Notes under the pieces: model-generated | Database searches by the model: none | Seen by the model: the letters and a program-made list of their open reading frames with translations, nothing else | Told to the model about the DNA's origin: nothing | Program-made: the position numbers and the translations under genes | Shown: in pieces, positions 15,554 to 23,860 of the stretch | Position numbering within the stretch: the first letter of the stretch is position 1 | Layout of the letters: the number at the start of each line of letters is the position of its first letter | Assembly: GCA_964576215.1 (NCBI GenBank) | Contig: CAZNVM010000230.1 | Location: forward strand, 1-31,412 | DNA length: 31,412 nucleotides | Reading direction: 5' to 3' | From: JAVBSX01 sp964576215 | Lineage (GTDB): Bacteria; Planctomycetota; Planctomycetia; Pirellulales; Thermoguttaceae

Positions 15554-16570
15554 TTAACGGGGAGCGATGATAATCTCGAATGGGATTTCGTCGGAATCCC
15601 CGCCTCGCAGGATTGTGATTTTGATTGTGTCTCCGGCGTATTTGCGGCGGGATTGGATGGTCGCGTCCATTGCGGAATCGACGGCGGTTTCATCGATTCT
15701 GACGATCCGGTCCCCTTTTCGCAGTCCGGCTTTCGCAGCCGGCGAATCTTTTGCAATTTCCTCAATCGTCGCCGGCCCAACGAAAAGGGCCAGTTCGCCG
15801 AATCCGATTCCGAGAAGACCGGATTCAAGATTTTTCCCTTCTTTGAGTCTTTCGAAGGAGTCAAGCATGTCCGCAACCGGAATCACCAGTCCAACACCGG
15901 CGTCGTACATATCCGCTCCGGCAGTTGTTTCGTCGGACATTGCCGAAAGCGGAACGCAAAGTCCGAGTATTTCGCCCCGAAGATTCAAGAGCGGACCGCC
16001 GTAGTTGTTCGGGCTGATTTTTGCATCGGTTTGGATCGCCTTTCCCCAAATCCGGTTTTCCCCGCTGAGAATTCCCAACGAAATGTTCGGTTCCTCTATC
16101 GACAAAGCGCAACCGACCGCGACGACGTACTGTCCGATCCGGAGCGTCGGTTGCGACATCGGTTCAATCAGCGCGAGATTTTTTTCAGGAACCTCGACTT
16201 TCAAGAGCGTCAATTTTCGACTGGAATCCGTTGCGACGACTTTTGCGATTTTTCGTACGCCGTCATGGAACCGAACCAAAATGGAACTTGGTTCGTGTAT
16301 AAAGTTGAAGGAACTGGTCAGGATGTGCCCTTGAGCGTCCATGAGCAGACCGGTCGTCGTTCCGTCGTTGGCAAATTCCCCGGCGATTTTTTCGTATCCG
16401 CCAATGGTATCAATGCGAACCAGCCGGGGCGCGACCCTGCTGACGGACTCGCGAATTGCGTCGGCAAGCGGATCGTTCGCATGAACTGTCCCCAGCAACA
16501 GGGGAATAACCCAAAGGAGTGTGAAAAAACGAATCATAAAAGACGGAAAAGAGGAAAAATCCCGATTCAT
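15554..16570 (-). CDS. HtrA/Deg-like PDZ protein lacking the serine-protease catalytic triad
   Basis: The protein has 338 aa. An N-terminal hydrophobic segment at about 12-31 (MIRFFTLLWVIPLLLGTVHA) is a signal peptide; translation may start at M1, immediately after the pyrB stop, or at M12. Residues about 36-235 have the trypsin-like S1C fold of HtrA proteins and 250-336 a PDZ domain (LGIGFGELA, DSPAAKAGLRKGDRIVRI). The positions of all three catalytic residues are altered: ILTNAHVV reads ILTSSFNF (His to Phe88), TDLAVLK reads RKLTLLK (Asp to Lys119), and GNSGGPLL reads NNYGGPLL (Ser to Tyr190). It is therefore probably a binding or scaffold protein in the periplasm. It is coupled to pyrB and followed by the CutA fusion gene. 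Confidence 0.85.
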   Translation of the reverse strand: MNRDFSSFPSFMIRFFTLLWVIPLLLGTVHANDPLADAIRESVSRVAPRLVRIDTIGGYEKIAGEFANDGTTTGLLMDAQGHILTSSFNFIHEPSSILVRFHDGVRKIAKVVATDSSRKLTLLKVEVPEKNLALIEPMSQPTLRIGQYVVAVGCALSIEEPNISLGILSGENRIWGKAIQTDAKISPNNYGGPLLNLRGEILGLCVPLSAMSDETTAGADMYDAGVGLVIPVADMLDSFERLKEGKNLESGLLGIGFGELALFVGPATIEEIAKDSPAAKAGLRKGDRIVRIDETAVDSAMDATIQSRRKYAGDTIKITILRGGDSDEIPFEIIIAPR

Positions 16571-17530
16571 CTAACTGCGGGACGACGTCAAGCAGCACCA
16601 CAAAGTGGCCATACGCACGGCAACACCGTTGGTTACCTGGTCCAAAATCGCCGATTGGGGACCGTCGGCAACATCAGGCGTTACTTCCAAACCGCGATTG
16701 ATCGGGCCGGGGGCCAGAATTAACACGTCTTTTTTCGTCTTTGCAAGCCGGTCGCCGTTCATGCCGTACAAATGAGCGTATTCCCGAACCGACGGGAACG
16801 GGCGAACCACCTGCCGTTCAAATTGAATCCGCAACAAGTTGAAAACGTCAACCCGATCAAGAATACTGTCCAGTGAATACGACGTTTCCACGCCGATTTT
16901 TTCCCATTCTTTGGAGACCAACGTCGATGGTCCGCAGACGATGACATGTGCCCCGAGTGCTTTGAGGCCCCAGATGTTTGATCTTGCCGTGCGGCTGTGC
17001 GCAATATCGCCGACCATCGCAACGGTAAGTCCTTCGATCCGCCCGAGTCGTTGCCGGATCGTCAAAATATCGAGCAGGGCTTGTGTCGGATGTTCGTGAG
17101 CACCATCTCCGGCGTTGAGCACGGAACACTTGAGATTTTCCGAAAGCAGTTTCGGCGTTCCGGGACACGAATGTCGCACGACGACGCAATCAATCCCCAT
17201 CGATTCGAGGTTTTTCGCCGTATCGATGATCGTTTCCCCTTTGGAAAGACTGCTGCCCGCCGCCGTGAAATCCACGACGTCGGCCCCCAAACGCCGGGCC
17301 GCCAGGCTAAAGCTGGTTCGGGTTCGCGTCGAATTCTCGAAAAACATGTTGACGCAAGTTTTGCCGGTCAAGAGCGGGATTTTTCGGTCCCCTTGAGCAA
17401 GCACGGCCCGAAAACGTTCGGCCTGATCGAGCAATAACGTGATTTCCTCCGCACGAAGGCTTTCAATGTCAAGAAGGTGATAATGTTTCCAACCTTCGGG
17501 GACGCTTCCCCAATTTTCCAAAATACTCAC
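16571..17530 (-). CDS. pyrB: Aspartate carbamoyltransferase catalytic subunit
   Basis: PyrB condenses carbamoyl phosphate with aspartate in pyrimidine synthesis. From GTG at 17528-17530 it is 319 aa; a TTG start at 17593 would add 21 codons from the hairpin region and is less likely. Motifs: HLLDIESL at the N-terminus, FFENSTRTRTSF (carbamoyl-phosphate binding), AGSSLSKGETIIDTAKNLES, VVRHSCPGTP, HEHPTQALLDILTI, VGDIAHSRTARSN and APGPINRG. All key residues are present. Its TAG stop is followed directly by the ATG of the HtrA-like gene, implying coupling. No pyrI or pyrC is nearby. Confidence 0.95.
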   Translation of the reverse strand: MSILENWGSVPEGWKHYHLLDIESLRAEEITLLLDQAERFRAVLAQGDRKIPLLTGKTCVNMFFENSTRTRTSFSLAARRLGADVVDFTAAGSSLSKGETIIDTAKNLESMGIDCVVVRHSCPGTPKLLSENLKCSVLNAGDGAHEHPTQALLDILTIRQRLGRIEGLTVAMVGDIAHSRTARSNIWGLKALGAHVIVCGPSTLVSKEWEKIGVETSYSLDSILDRVDVFNLLRIQFERQVVRPFPSVREYAHLYGMNGDRLAKTKKDVLILAPGPINRGLEVTPDVADGPQSAILDQVTNGVAVRMATLWCCLTSSRS

Positions 17531-17569
17531 GTTTTTCTGTAACTGTTTAATTTTTACACTACTCCCACG

Positions 17570-17583
17570 CGGGGCAAGCCCCG
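17570..17583. repeat. GC-rich palindrome upstream of pyrB
   Basis: CGGGGCAAGCCCCG forms a stem of 5-6 bp in the 120-bp gap between the FNT gene and pyrB. No T-tract follows on the minus strand, so it is not a convincing terminator. It may be a dispersed palindrome or part of the pyrB leader. Confidence 0.4.
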
Positions 17584-17650
17584 TCGCTAACAAAATCTGC
17601 CGACGATTCTACCGGAATTCTTCGGAGATCGGAATAGGTACGAAAAAAAA

Positions 17651-18472
17651 CTATTTCCCTTTTTCCCCTTTCAGGGCGTATCCGTAAGCGAGACCGACGA
17701 ACACACCGCCGCCGATGATATTGCCCAACGTAACGGGGAGCAAGTTGGCGACGAAGAAATTTGTCCAACTCAACGACGCCAAACCCTCCGGACTCAACTT
17801 GGCCGCTTCCAGCCACGCCGGATTCGACTTGGCGAATAGTCCGACGGGAATATAGTACATATTGGCAATCGAGTGTTCGAAATTGGAAGCCACAAAAAGC
17901 CAAATCGGGAAGAAAATCGCCAGAATTTTTCCCGGTATGTCCTTCGCCGCCACAGACATCCAAACGGCAAGACAAACGAGCCAGTTGCAAAGAATACCGA
18001 GAACAAGGGCCTGGGAAAAATTCAGACTGCATTTGGCAACGGCCGTGTTGATTGCAACGCCTCCCAAAAGGTGATTCGCGGTGCTCAATTGTCGGGAAAA
18101 AACAATTAACCAAGCAACGAAAATCGAACCGACGAAATTACCAACGTAAACGATGCACCAATTCCGCAACAACCCGGTCAGACGGATTCTTCGCTGCGAA
18201 AGCGGAAGAAGCATCATCGTATTGCCGGTGAACAGTTCGCCGCCGGCGATGACGACAAGCATCAATCCGCCGGGAAAAACCGCTCCGGCCAGACAGCGTC
18301 CCAGTCCGTAAGTCGCCGGATCAATCAAAAGATTGAACGCCGCCATCGTGGACGCATTCGCGGCAAAAGCGATATAGGCTCCGGCAAGAATCCCGAGAAT
18401 AAACAAACGTCGAAATGACGCCGACGCTTTGGCAACACCAGAATCGGAAATGGTTTGAGCAATTTCGTGCAT
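17651..18472 (-). CDS. Formate/nitrite transporter (FNT) family channel
   Basis: The protein has 273 aa with six predicted membrane helices, the FNT size. The omega-loop motif GGELFTGN lies at 77-84, and the central NFEHSIANMYYIP (197-209) carries the conserved pore histidine H200. Other signatures are GNIIGGGVFVGLAYGY near the C-terminus and the N-terminal helix LFILGILAGAYIAFAA. Members conduct formate, nitrite, hydrosulfide or related small anions. The substrate here cannot be read from sequence, and no formate-lyase or nitrite-reductase gene is adjacent. The start has no ribosome-binding site and lies 12 bp from a heptamer array. Confidence 0.92.
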   Translation of the reverse strand: MHEIAQTISDSGVAKASASFRRLFILGILAGAYIAFAANASTMAAFNLLIDPATYGLGRCLAGAVFPGGLMLVVIAGGELFTGNTMMLLPLSQRRIRLTGLLRNWCIVYVGNFVGSIFVAWLIVFSRQLSTANHLLGGVAINTAVAKCSLNFSQALVLGILCNWLVCLAVWMSVAAKDIPGKILAIFFPIWLFVASNFEHSIANMYYIPVGLFAKSNPAWLEAAKLSPEGLASLSWTNFFVANLLPVTLGNIIGGGVFVGLAYGYALKGEKGK

Positions 18473-18484
18473 AAATGATTATTA

Positions 18485-18540
18485 GGGCATAGGGCATCGG
18501 GCATCGGGAATCGGGCATCGGGCATCGGGCATCGGGAATC
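18485..18540. repeat. Heptamer tandem repeat, GGGCATC type
   Basis: Eight 7-bp units on the plus strand: GGGCATA once, then GGGCATC and GGGAATC mixed. It lies between the FNT start (18472) and the cyclophilin gene's stop (18592), in the FNT leader. Confidence 0.9.
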
Positions 18541-18553
18541 GGTGGGAGTTCTT

Positions 18554-18577
18554 CACTTATCACTTATCACTTATCAC
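18554..18577. repeat. Heptamer tandem repeat, CACTTAT type
   Basis: Three perfect CACTTAT units plus a partial one, the reverse complement of the GTGATAA array at 13936. It lies 13 bp beyond the GGGCATC array in the same intergenic region. Confidence 0.85.
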
Positions 18578-18591
18578 CTGCCCGATGTCCT

Positions 18592-21500
18592 TTATTGTAC
18601 CGCTGCGAGGAGTGCGATTGCGCCCTCCATGTCCGGAACTTCTTCGTTGTCGGTGCTCCATTGCGAGTCGTCAGCCGTCGGATACGTGAGATTCCAGGCA
18701 AGGTGTCGTACCCATTCACTGCCATCGAGCGCATCCTCTTCGGCAACGCCTTCAATCCAGTCAAGGTATCCGGAAGTGACGCTTGTGTTTTTCTGTTGCG
18801 GTGTTCCTTCGGTTTTGGTGGTGGATTCGGAATTTTCCTCCTCTTCACTTTTTTCCTCCGACGCAGGAACGCTGCTTTTGGTATTGTCGATTCCGAACCC
18901 GTTGGGCCGAAGTGAACCACCGAAACCGTGGTAGGAATTGTGCCCAGTATCAATCGGCTGTACGTATTGGATGATTTGCCGACCGGGAAGCCCGGCGAAC
19001 ATCCCCAGGTCTCCCTGCAAAATGGAGGAATAACGGGACGCTCCGATTTCACCGAACAGCTTTTGCATGATCGCCTCGTTCGGATCGGTCGGTTTTGAGT
19101 CAGGGCCGCCCGACGTGTTGTCCGGTATGTATCTCGTCAAGTGAATGTTAATCGTTCTTGTGGACGACAAACCCGTCTGACCGGAATCTTTGATTTCTTT
19201 AACAATAATCTGAAGGTAAACCGATCCCGTTCTCGCGGATTCAAGGAAATCCGCCGGAATGTCCCAGGTGATTTCCCCGGTTTGCCTGTTGATCTTCATT
19301 CCGTCGGGAATGTCGTCGCCGGGATAGAGAACTCCGTCGCCAAACACGAAACTTACACCGGCAATTTCGTAAATCACCTGGTTGATCGGCAACACCGGGT
19401 TGTCATAATAGTCCGGGTCTCTTGCGAAAACCTGCGTGGAAAACTGCTTTCCGGTGTATTGATTTTTGAATGTGTATTGATCGGCGAACGCCTGCTCATC
19501 CTTGAAGACCGAACCGTCTTCCGTTGTGAATACCGGTGGCCGGTCGACTTTATCAACGACGATTGCAAACGTCTTCTCTTCGTACAGGCTTGTTTTGTCG
19601 GTGACGCGAACTGTAATATCGTAACGTTTCGCACCCTGGGATTCGCCGGGCGTCCACTTGATTAAACCGGTTTGCGCGTTGATCGTCATACCGACCGGAT
19701 ACGTTCCGACGAGGGAAAACGTGAGCGGATTACTTTCGCCGAAGTAAATATCGTCGTCGGCAGCGGTCAGTTGAAGCGTAAACGCCTCGTATTCCCGCCA
19801 CTGGTAAAGACTTTCAAATGGATTGGTGAAATACGGCGGCGTTTCAACGGCGTTGACGGTCAACACAACGTCCTTGCGCCGGGTGTCGCCGTTTTCATCC
19901 GTTACGATAAACTTCGGATTATACGGTTCCTTCCTTCCATCCGCCTTGGTCGTTTGCCACGTGAAAACGGCGGTGTGATCGCCGGTTTTTTCCAACGTGT
20001 AATGGATTCCGTCGGGAAGCGAACCGGGTTGGATCGAGAACTCGACTTCCCCTTCGTAATTCGGGTCGGTCAAGGCAAGTTCGAGAACGATGAGTTCGCC
20101 TTCAAGAACGGTCGTATTGCCGGTGATCGTGTATTCCGGACCGCTTTGAAACGCGATTTCGATTGACATGAAGGCCGAAAGCCCGCTACCGTTGGTCGCC
20201 TGGATTTCAAACGTGTATTCGTCCACTTGTCCGGCGGTCGGCGTCCAGAGGAAAAATCCGTTTTCCGTCATCGTAACACCATTCGGAACCGCGATGGTTT
20301 CTCCCTGGGAGTTCTTGACGGAATGGATCGTGAATTTTGTCTGAACGATCCACTGATTTTGCGTCGTAAATTCGACTTGCAGTTCTTCTCCGACTTTTGC
20401 GTCGAAAAGCGTTTGCCCGCTCGGCCTGGTGAAGATCGGACCTTTCGTGTCAACCACGACGGCAAGTTGCTGGGAAATCGGACTCTCCATTGCGGGGTGT
20501 CCGTAAACTTCCGCCTGGGTGAAGATTTGCCTTGCCGTAAACAGATGGGTTCCGTCGGCCAGCACGGCGTTTGTCCCGGCATCGAGCCGGATCGTCAGCG
20601 TGTACAAACCGTTGTCTTGAAGTGCCTGGGAAACAAACGTTCCGGGAATTTCATAGCCGTCCCGATAAAGCCGAACGGATGCCCCTTCCACGACGTTGGA
20701 CACTTCGAAAATCAGCTCGTTTCCGACCTTGTCGTTGTTCCGCGAGGTGATATTGTCTCCCAGTGTTCCGGTGTCGGACAGCGGAGCAAGTTTAATTTGC
20801 GGTGCCGACGGCGCGATAAACAAAGCGACTTTCTCGTAACCGTCATAAGCACCATCGTAGTAAGAGTCCCCCATGTCCTTCACGATGGCATGAACATAGA
20901 TCCACGTCAGACCGCCGCCGGTCGCCGGAGGAATGATCGTAACCTCCCTGCCGTTACGAATAATTTCGATTTTGGAATCCCCGTAGTCCGACGGAAGATA
21001 CCCGACGTCATATTCCACCTCACCGGGAAGCGGATACTCCGGGATCGTAAACGTGTAAGGCTGACCGGAAACCAAATCAAGGTAGCCCGGAATGTTCCAA
21101 CTCGGAAATGCCGTCGGCGGATTAATCACTTTAACCGTGAACGTGTACGGGACCGGTGCGTTGACACCATCGGAAACGTAAACCGTTACTTGCGATTCAC
21201 CGGGAGAAGCGTTTTTCGGCACGACGAGACGGAGCGTCCCGTTTTCGTAGTCGTCAAAAATCTCGAAGTTGTCCGTCTTGACGGTACAGATCGGAACATC
21301 GTAAAGATATTGATACTCCGCCGGAATGTCGTCGTACGTCGTTCCATAGGTTGGAAGGGCACTGATTTGTTCCCGGATGTCGTCCCCTTTGGTTACGAAG
21401 CCGAACACATTATGCTTGCCGTCCAAGCCGCGTGTTGCAACATCGGTGATAAAAAACTGACTGTCGTTGGTATTCGCTCCGGAGTTGGCGGTCGAGACAA

Positions 21501-22038
21501 TTCCGCGACTGGAGTGTTGCAAAAGATCATGATATTCATCTTGAAATTTGACGCCGGTTCCTCCGTAGCCGTTACCGTACTGAACATCTCCCCCTTGAAT
21601 CATGAACCCGTCGATAATCCGGTGGATCGGAACGCCGTTGTAAGTGTAGGTGTTCCCGCCAATCGGCGTGCCGTTGATGATGTCCATGAACCGCTGGGTG
21701 GTGATCGGAGCTTCCTGTTGGAAAAGCTCCATAATCATATTACCGACGAGTTCCCAATCTTCCTTCCCGGACGTTTTTTCCTGGTACACGGAAAATTTGA
21801 CGCTTTTGTTCCCTTCGAGAACGTAAGCGTCGAATAAACTGTTGCTCGTACTGGCAACCGAGAAATTCAAACGGTCGTTGTCGGCGTCTTGTCCGTTGAG
21901 GGCGACGTGATAGCTCGTGCCCGGGGTTAGGTAGATCACTTCCGGCAAGCCCATCAGAATCGGCGCGGAATTAAGAGCAAGACGTTCTTCCAACGGTTCG
22001 AACATAAGTGTTCGCGTATACATCTTCCGGGAAATCAT
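18592..22038 (-). CDS. Giant secreted cyclophilin-type peptidyl-prolyl isomerase with Ig/cadherin-like repeats
   Basis: The protein has 1148 aa from the ATG at 22036-22038; the frame stays open to 22092, but the extension comes from stem-loop sequence. The N-terminus contains MFEPLEERLAL, a planctomycete LEPR-XLL-like export signal. After a short cadherin-like stretch (25-80), residues about 97-265 are a cyclophilin: HRIIDGFMIQGGD (139-151), NDSQFFIT (191-198) and LDGKHNVFG (205-213). The canonical FxxQ arginine region is HRIIDGF, so catalysis is plausible. The remaining 850 or so residues are repeated beta-sandwich domains of the Ig/He_PIG/cadherin type (TFSLVGTYPVGMTINAQTG, LIKWTPGE, repeated as VSFVFG...MKINRQTGEITWD). 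A Glu/Ser-rich segment lies near the C-terminus. A surface-located foldase or adhesin is inferred. Confidence 0.85.
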   Translation of the reverse strand: MISRKMYTRTLMFEPLEERLALNSAPILMGLPEVIYLTPGTSYHVALNGQDADNDRLNFSVASTSNSLFDAYVLEGNKSVKFSVYQEKTSGKEDWELVGNMIMELFQQEAPITTQRFMDIINGTPIGGNTYTYNGVPIHRIIDGFMIQGGDVQYGNGYGGTGVKFQDEYHDLLQHSSRGIVSTANSGANTNDSQFFITDVATRGLDGKHNVFGFVTKGDDIREQISALPTYGTTYDDIPAEYQYLYDVPICTVKTDNFEIFDDYENGTLRLVVPKNASPGESQVTVYVSDGVNAPVPYTFTVKVINPPTAFPSWNIPGYLDLVSGQPYTFTIPEYPLPGEVEYDVGYLPSDYGDSKIEIIRNGREVTIIPPATGGGLTWIYVHAIVKDMGDSYYDGAYDGYEKVALFIAPSAPQIKLAPLSDTGTLGDNITSRNNDKVGNELIFEVSNVVEGASVRLYRDGYEIPGTFVSQALQDNGLYTLTIRLDAGTNAVLADGTHLFTARQIFTQAEVYGHPAMESPISQQLAVVVDTKGPIFTRPSGQTLFDAKVGEELQVEFTTQNQWIVQTKFTIHSVKNSQGETIAVPNGVTMTENGFFLWTPTAGQVDEYTFEIQATNGSGLSAFMSIEIAFQSGPEYTITGNTTVLEGELIVLELALTDPNYEGEVEFSIQPGSLPDGIHYTLEKTGDHTAVFTWQTTKADGRKEPYNPKFIVTDENGDTRRKDVVLTVNAVETPPYFTNPFESLYQWREYEAFTLQLTAADDDIYFGESNPLTFSLVGTYPVGMTINAQTGLIKWTPGESQGAKRYDITVRVTDKTSLYEEKTFAIVVDKVDRPPVFTTEDGSVFKDEQAFADQYTFKNQYTGKQFSTQVFARDPDYYDNPVLPINQVIYEIAGVSFVFGDGVLYPGDDIPDGMKINRQTGEITWDIPADFLESARTGSVYLQIIVKEIKDSGQTGLSSTRTINIHLTRYIPDNTSGGPDSKPTDPNEAIMQKLFGEIGASRYSSILQGDLGMFAGLPGRQIIQYVQPIDTGHNSYHGFGGSLRPNGFGIDNTKSSVPASEEKSEEEENSESTTKTEGTPQQKNTSVTSGYLDWIEGVAEEDALDGSEWVRHLAWNLTYPTADDSQWSTDNEEVPDMEGAIALLAAVQ

Positions 22039-22054
22039 GGGAATCTTTTTTAGC

Positions 22055-22102
22055 CGTCGCTCTCTGTGCGACGTAGTAATGTTATGCCGCACCTTATGCG
22101 GC
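22055..22102. repeat. Two adjacent stem-loops in the leader of the cyclophilin gene
   Basis: CGTCGC-TCTCTGT-GCGACG (22055-22073) and GCCGCA-CCTTA-TGCGGC (22086-22102) lie 17-64 bp upstream of the start. On the minus strand both are preceded by ACTACG, so they look like two copies of one small hairpin motif. They could be a dispersed repeat or a 5' regulatory structure. Confidence 0.55.
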
Positions 22103-22174
22103 GTAGTGGTTCACCAATCCGCATTATCGGCAAAGCACAAAACGGTTTTACGTTTTTTTGGGCATTGTCGGTAC

Positions 22175-22210
22175 AACCGTTAAACCCGTTAGCGTCGGGA
22201 CTTAACGGTT
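22175..22210 (-). terminator. Inverted repeat at the end of coaX, terminator candidate
   Basis: AACCGTTAA and TTAACGGTT are perfect 9-bp arms around 18 nt, and one arm contains the coaX stop codon. No T-tract follows, so intrinsic termination is uncertain. Confidence 0.4.
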
Positions 22211-23017
22211 AGACGCAGAAACGACGGTATAAATTCCGTCCAAAACCAAATGCGGCAAGAAAAAAGCCGGAAATTCCCGTTCAATTTCGGGAAAAACCAC
22301 TTCGGCGTCCCCGCCGGTCAAAAGAAGAAGCGGCTTGACGTTGGAAAATTTTGAAGCGGCAAGATCGTAAAAACGTTGGATTGCGCCGACGGTTTCGTTG
22401 AAAATCCCGGTCCGAATCGCGTCAGCCGTATTCCTGCCGGGAAACGTTGATGCCTCGAAAGAGTCCATTCTGGGCAACTGTGCGGTTCCCCGACGTAGAC
22501 TTTTCGCGGCCAATTTCATGCCGGGCAGGATCGCTCCGCCGAGAAAAACGTCGTCGGGCGAAATAAGATCAACCGTGATTGCCGTTCCGAGATCGCACAG
22601 AAGCATCGGGGCGTTCCCGGAGCGTTTTCGTTTCCAGCAGACGGCGGCGTAAGCGGCCAAAAGCCGGTCGATCCCGACTTTTTCAGGATGGTTCACTTCG
22701 GCTTTGAGCGGAACGTCTTTTACCTTCAAAACCATGATAATATCGCCGGGCCGCCTTTGCCGGATTTGCCCGACGATTTTTTCCGTTTTGGCCGGACAAA
22801 CGCTTCCGATTCCCCAACGAACGGCGTTTTCGGTCTCACAAGCCCGCATCGCCGACGAAATCGTCCGAAAATGCCGGACCGCATCTTGTGTAGACAACGC
22901 AATTTTTGTACGGCTGTTGCCGATATCCAAGGCGGCTGTCGGCAGACCACAGAACTCTTTTACCTGCCGTCTGTCGTCTGTCGTCAGCCGTCTGTCTTCT
23001 GCTGTCTGTCGTCCCAT
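22202..23017 (-). CDS. coaX: Type III pantothenate kinase
   Basis: CoaX phosphorylates pantothenate, the first step of coenzyme A synthesis. From the ATG at 23015-23017 it has 271 aa. Motifs: DIGNSRTK (31-38, phosphate loop), EKVGIDRLLAAYAA, LCDLGTAITVDLI, FLGGAILPGMKLAAKSL, GRNTADAIRTGIF and LLLTGGDAEVV, the complete ASKHA-type set. Residues 2-18 (GRQTAEDRRLTTDDRRQ) are encoded by a heptamer array and are not conserved in the family, whose members normally begin a few residues before DIGN. A TTG at L30 is an alternative start. The gene lies 25 bp after murQ on the same strand. Confidence 0.92.
   Translation of the reverse strand: MGRQTAEDRRLTTDDRRQVKEFCGLPTAALDIGNSRTKIALSTQDAVRHFRTISSAMRACETENAVRWGIGSVCPAKTEKIVGQIRQRRPGDIIMVLKVKDVPLKAEVNHPEKVGIDRLLAAYAAVCWKRKRSGNAPMLLCDLGTAITVDLISPDDVFLGGAILPGMKLAAKSLRRGTAQLPRMDSFEASTFPGRNTADAIRTGIFNETVGAIQRFYDLAASKFSNVKPLLLLTGGDAEVVFPEIEREFPAFFLPHLVLDGIYTVVSASNR
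22964..23012. repeat. Heptamer tandem repeat, CTGTCGT type, within the 5' end of coaX
   Basis: Seven 7-bp units on the plus strand: CTGCCGT, CTGTCGT twice, CAGCCGT, CTGTCTT, CTGCTGT and CTGTCGT. As 7 is not a multiple of 3, the array is read in rotating frames and gives a hydrophilic D/R/T/Q-rich peptide. Confidence 0.9.
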
Positions 23018-23042
23018 AGTATCACGCAATGTTTGTGGAATC

Positions 23043-23858
23043 TTAATCCGCACGGAGTGAACACATCTCAACCGTCTTGCGAACGTTTCCGTGTTCCAAA
23101 AGCATGGCGTTGGCCTCTTCGGCACCAAGCCCGGTCGCTTCCATAATCATTCGGGTTCCACGATCGACGAGTTTCGCATTAGTCAACTGCATGTCGTACA
23201 TTTTGTTCCCTTTGACGCGACCGAGTTGAATCATCGTGGCCGTCGTAATCATGTTGAGCACCAGTTTTTGGGCGGTCCCGGATTTCAAGCGGGTGCTTCC
23301 GGTCACAAATTCCGGGCCGACGATCACCTCAATCGGAATATTGGCTTCACTGGCGACGGGTGAATTGCGGTTGCAAACAACGCAACCGGTCAAAATTCCC
23401 TGTTGCCGAGCCATTCTCAAACCGCCGACAACGTAAGGGGTTGTCCCTGACGCCGCGATTCCGACCAAAACGTCGTCCTGGCCGATTGCAAATTCCTGCA
23501 GGTCGTTCCAGGCCCCGTCGAGTTGATCTTCGGCAGATTCGACCGCTCGCCGGATTGCCCGGTCTCCCCCGGCAATGAGTCCGACGACCCAACCGTGAGG
23601 CACACCAAACGTCGGAGGAACTTCCGAGGCGTCAAGAATTCCAAGCCGACCGCTTGTTCCGGCTCCGATGTAGAAAAGCCGACCGCCGCGTTTCATCCGG
23701 TCAACGAGTTCGGAAACGAGTTTTTCGATCTGCGGCAAACATTGCCCAACCGCTTCCGGGACAAGGCGGTCTTCGTGATTCATGCACTCCAGGAGTTCGC
23801 CGACGCTTTTCTTCTCCAGGTCGTCGTAAAGGGAGGATTGTTCGGTAATTTTTTCCAT
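23043..23858 (-). CDS. murQ: N-acetylmuramic acid 6-phosphate etherase
   Basis: MurQ removes the lactyl ether from MurNAc-6-phosphate, giving GlcNAc-6-phosphate during cell-wall recycling. The protein has 271 aa, slightly shorter than the usual 295-300 and lacking part of the C-terminal helical tail. The SIS domain carries GGRLFYIGAGTSGRLGILDA and SEVPPTFG with the catalytic glutamate, AIRRAVESAEDQ with the second catalytic glutamate, VGIAASGTTPYVVGGL and TRLKSGTAQKLVLNMITTA. Its ATG is 2 bp from the stop of the upstream coiled-coil gene, so the two are probably translationally coupled. A muramyl-recycling enzyme fits a planctomycete with peptidoglycan. Confidence 0.95.
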   Translation of the reverse strand: MEKITEQSSLYDDLEKKSVGELLECMNHEDRLVPEAVGQCLPQIEKLVSELVDRMKRGGRLFYIGAGTSGRLGILDASEVPPTFGVPHGWVVGLIAGGDRAIRRAVESAEDQLDGAWNDLQEFAIGQDDVLVGIAASGTTPYVVGGLRMARQQGILTGCVVCNRNSPVASEANIPIEVIVGPEFVTGSTRLKSGTAQKLVLNMITTATMIQLGRVKGNKMYDMQLTNAKLVDRGTRMIMEATGLGAEEANAMLLEHGNVRKTVEMCSLRAD

Positions 23859-23860
23859 GA

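Noticed and set aside
20227..21837. A 536-codon plus-strand ORF opposite the cyclophilin gene
   Set aside because: It is the antisense of a confidently assigned gene; its composition (many R, V, F) is typical of a reverse-complement frame and no motif is seen.
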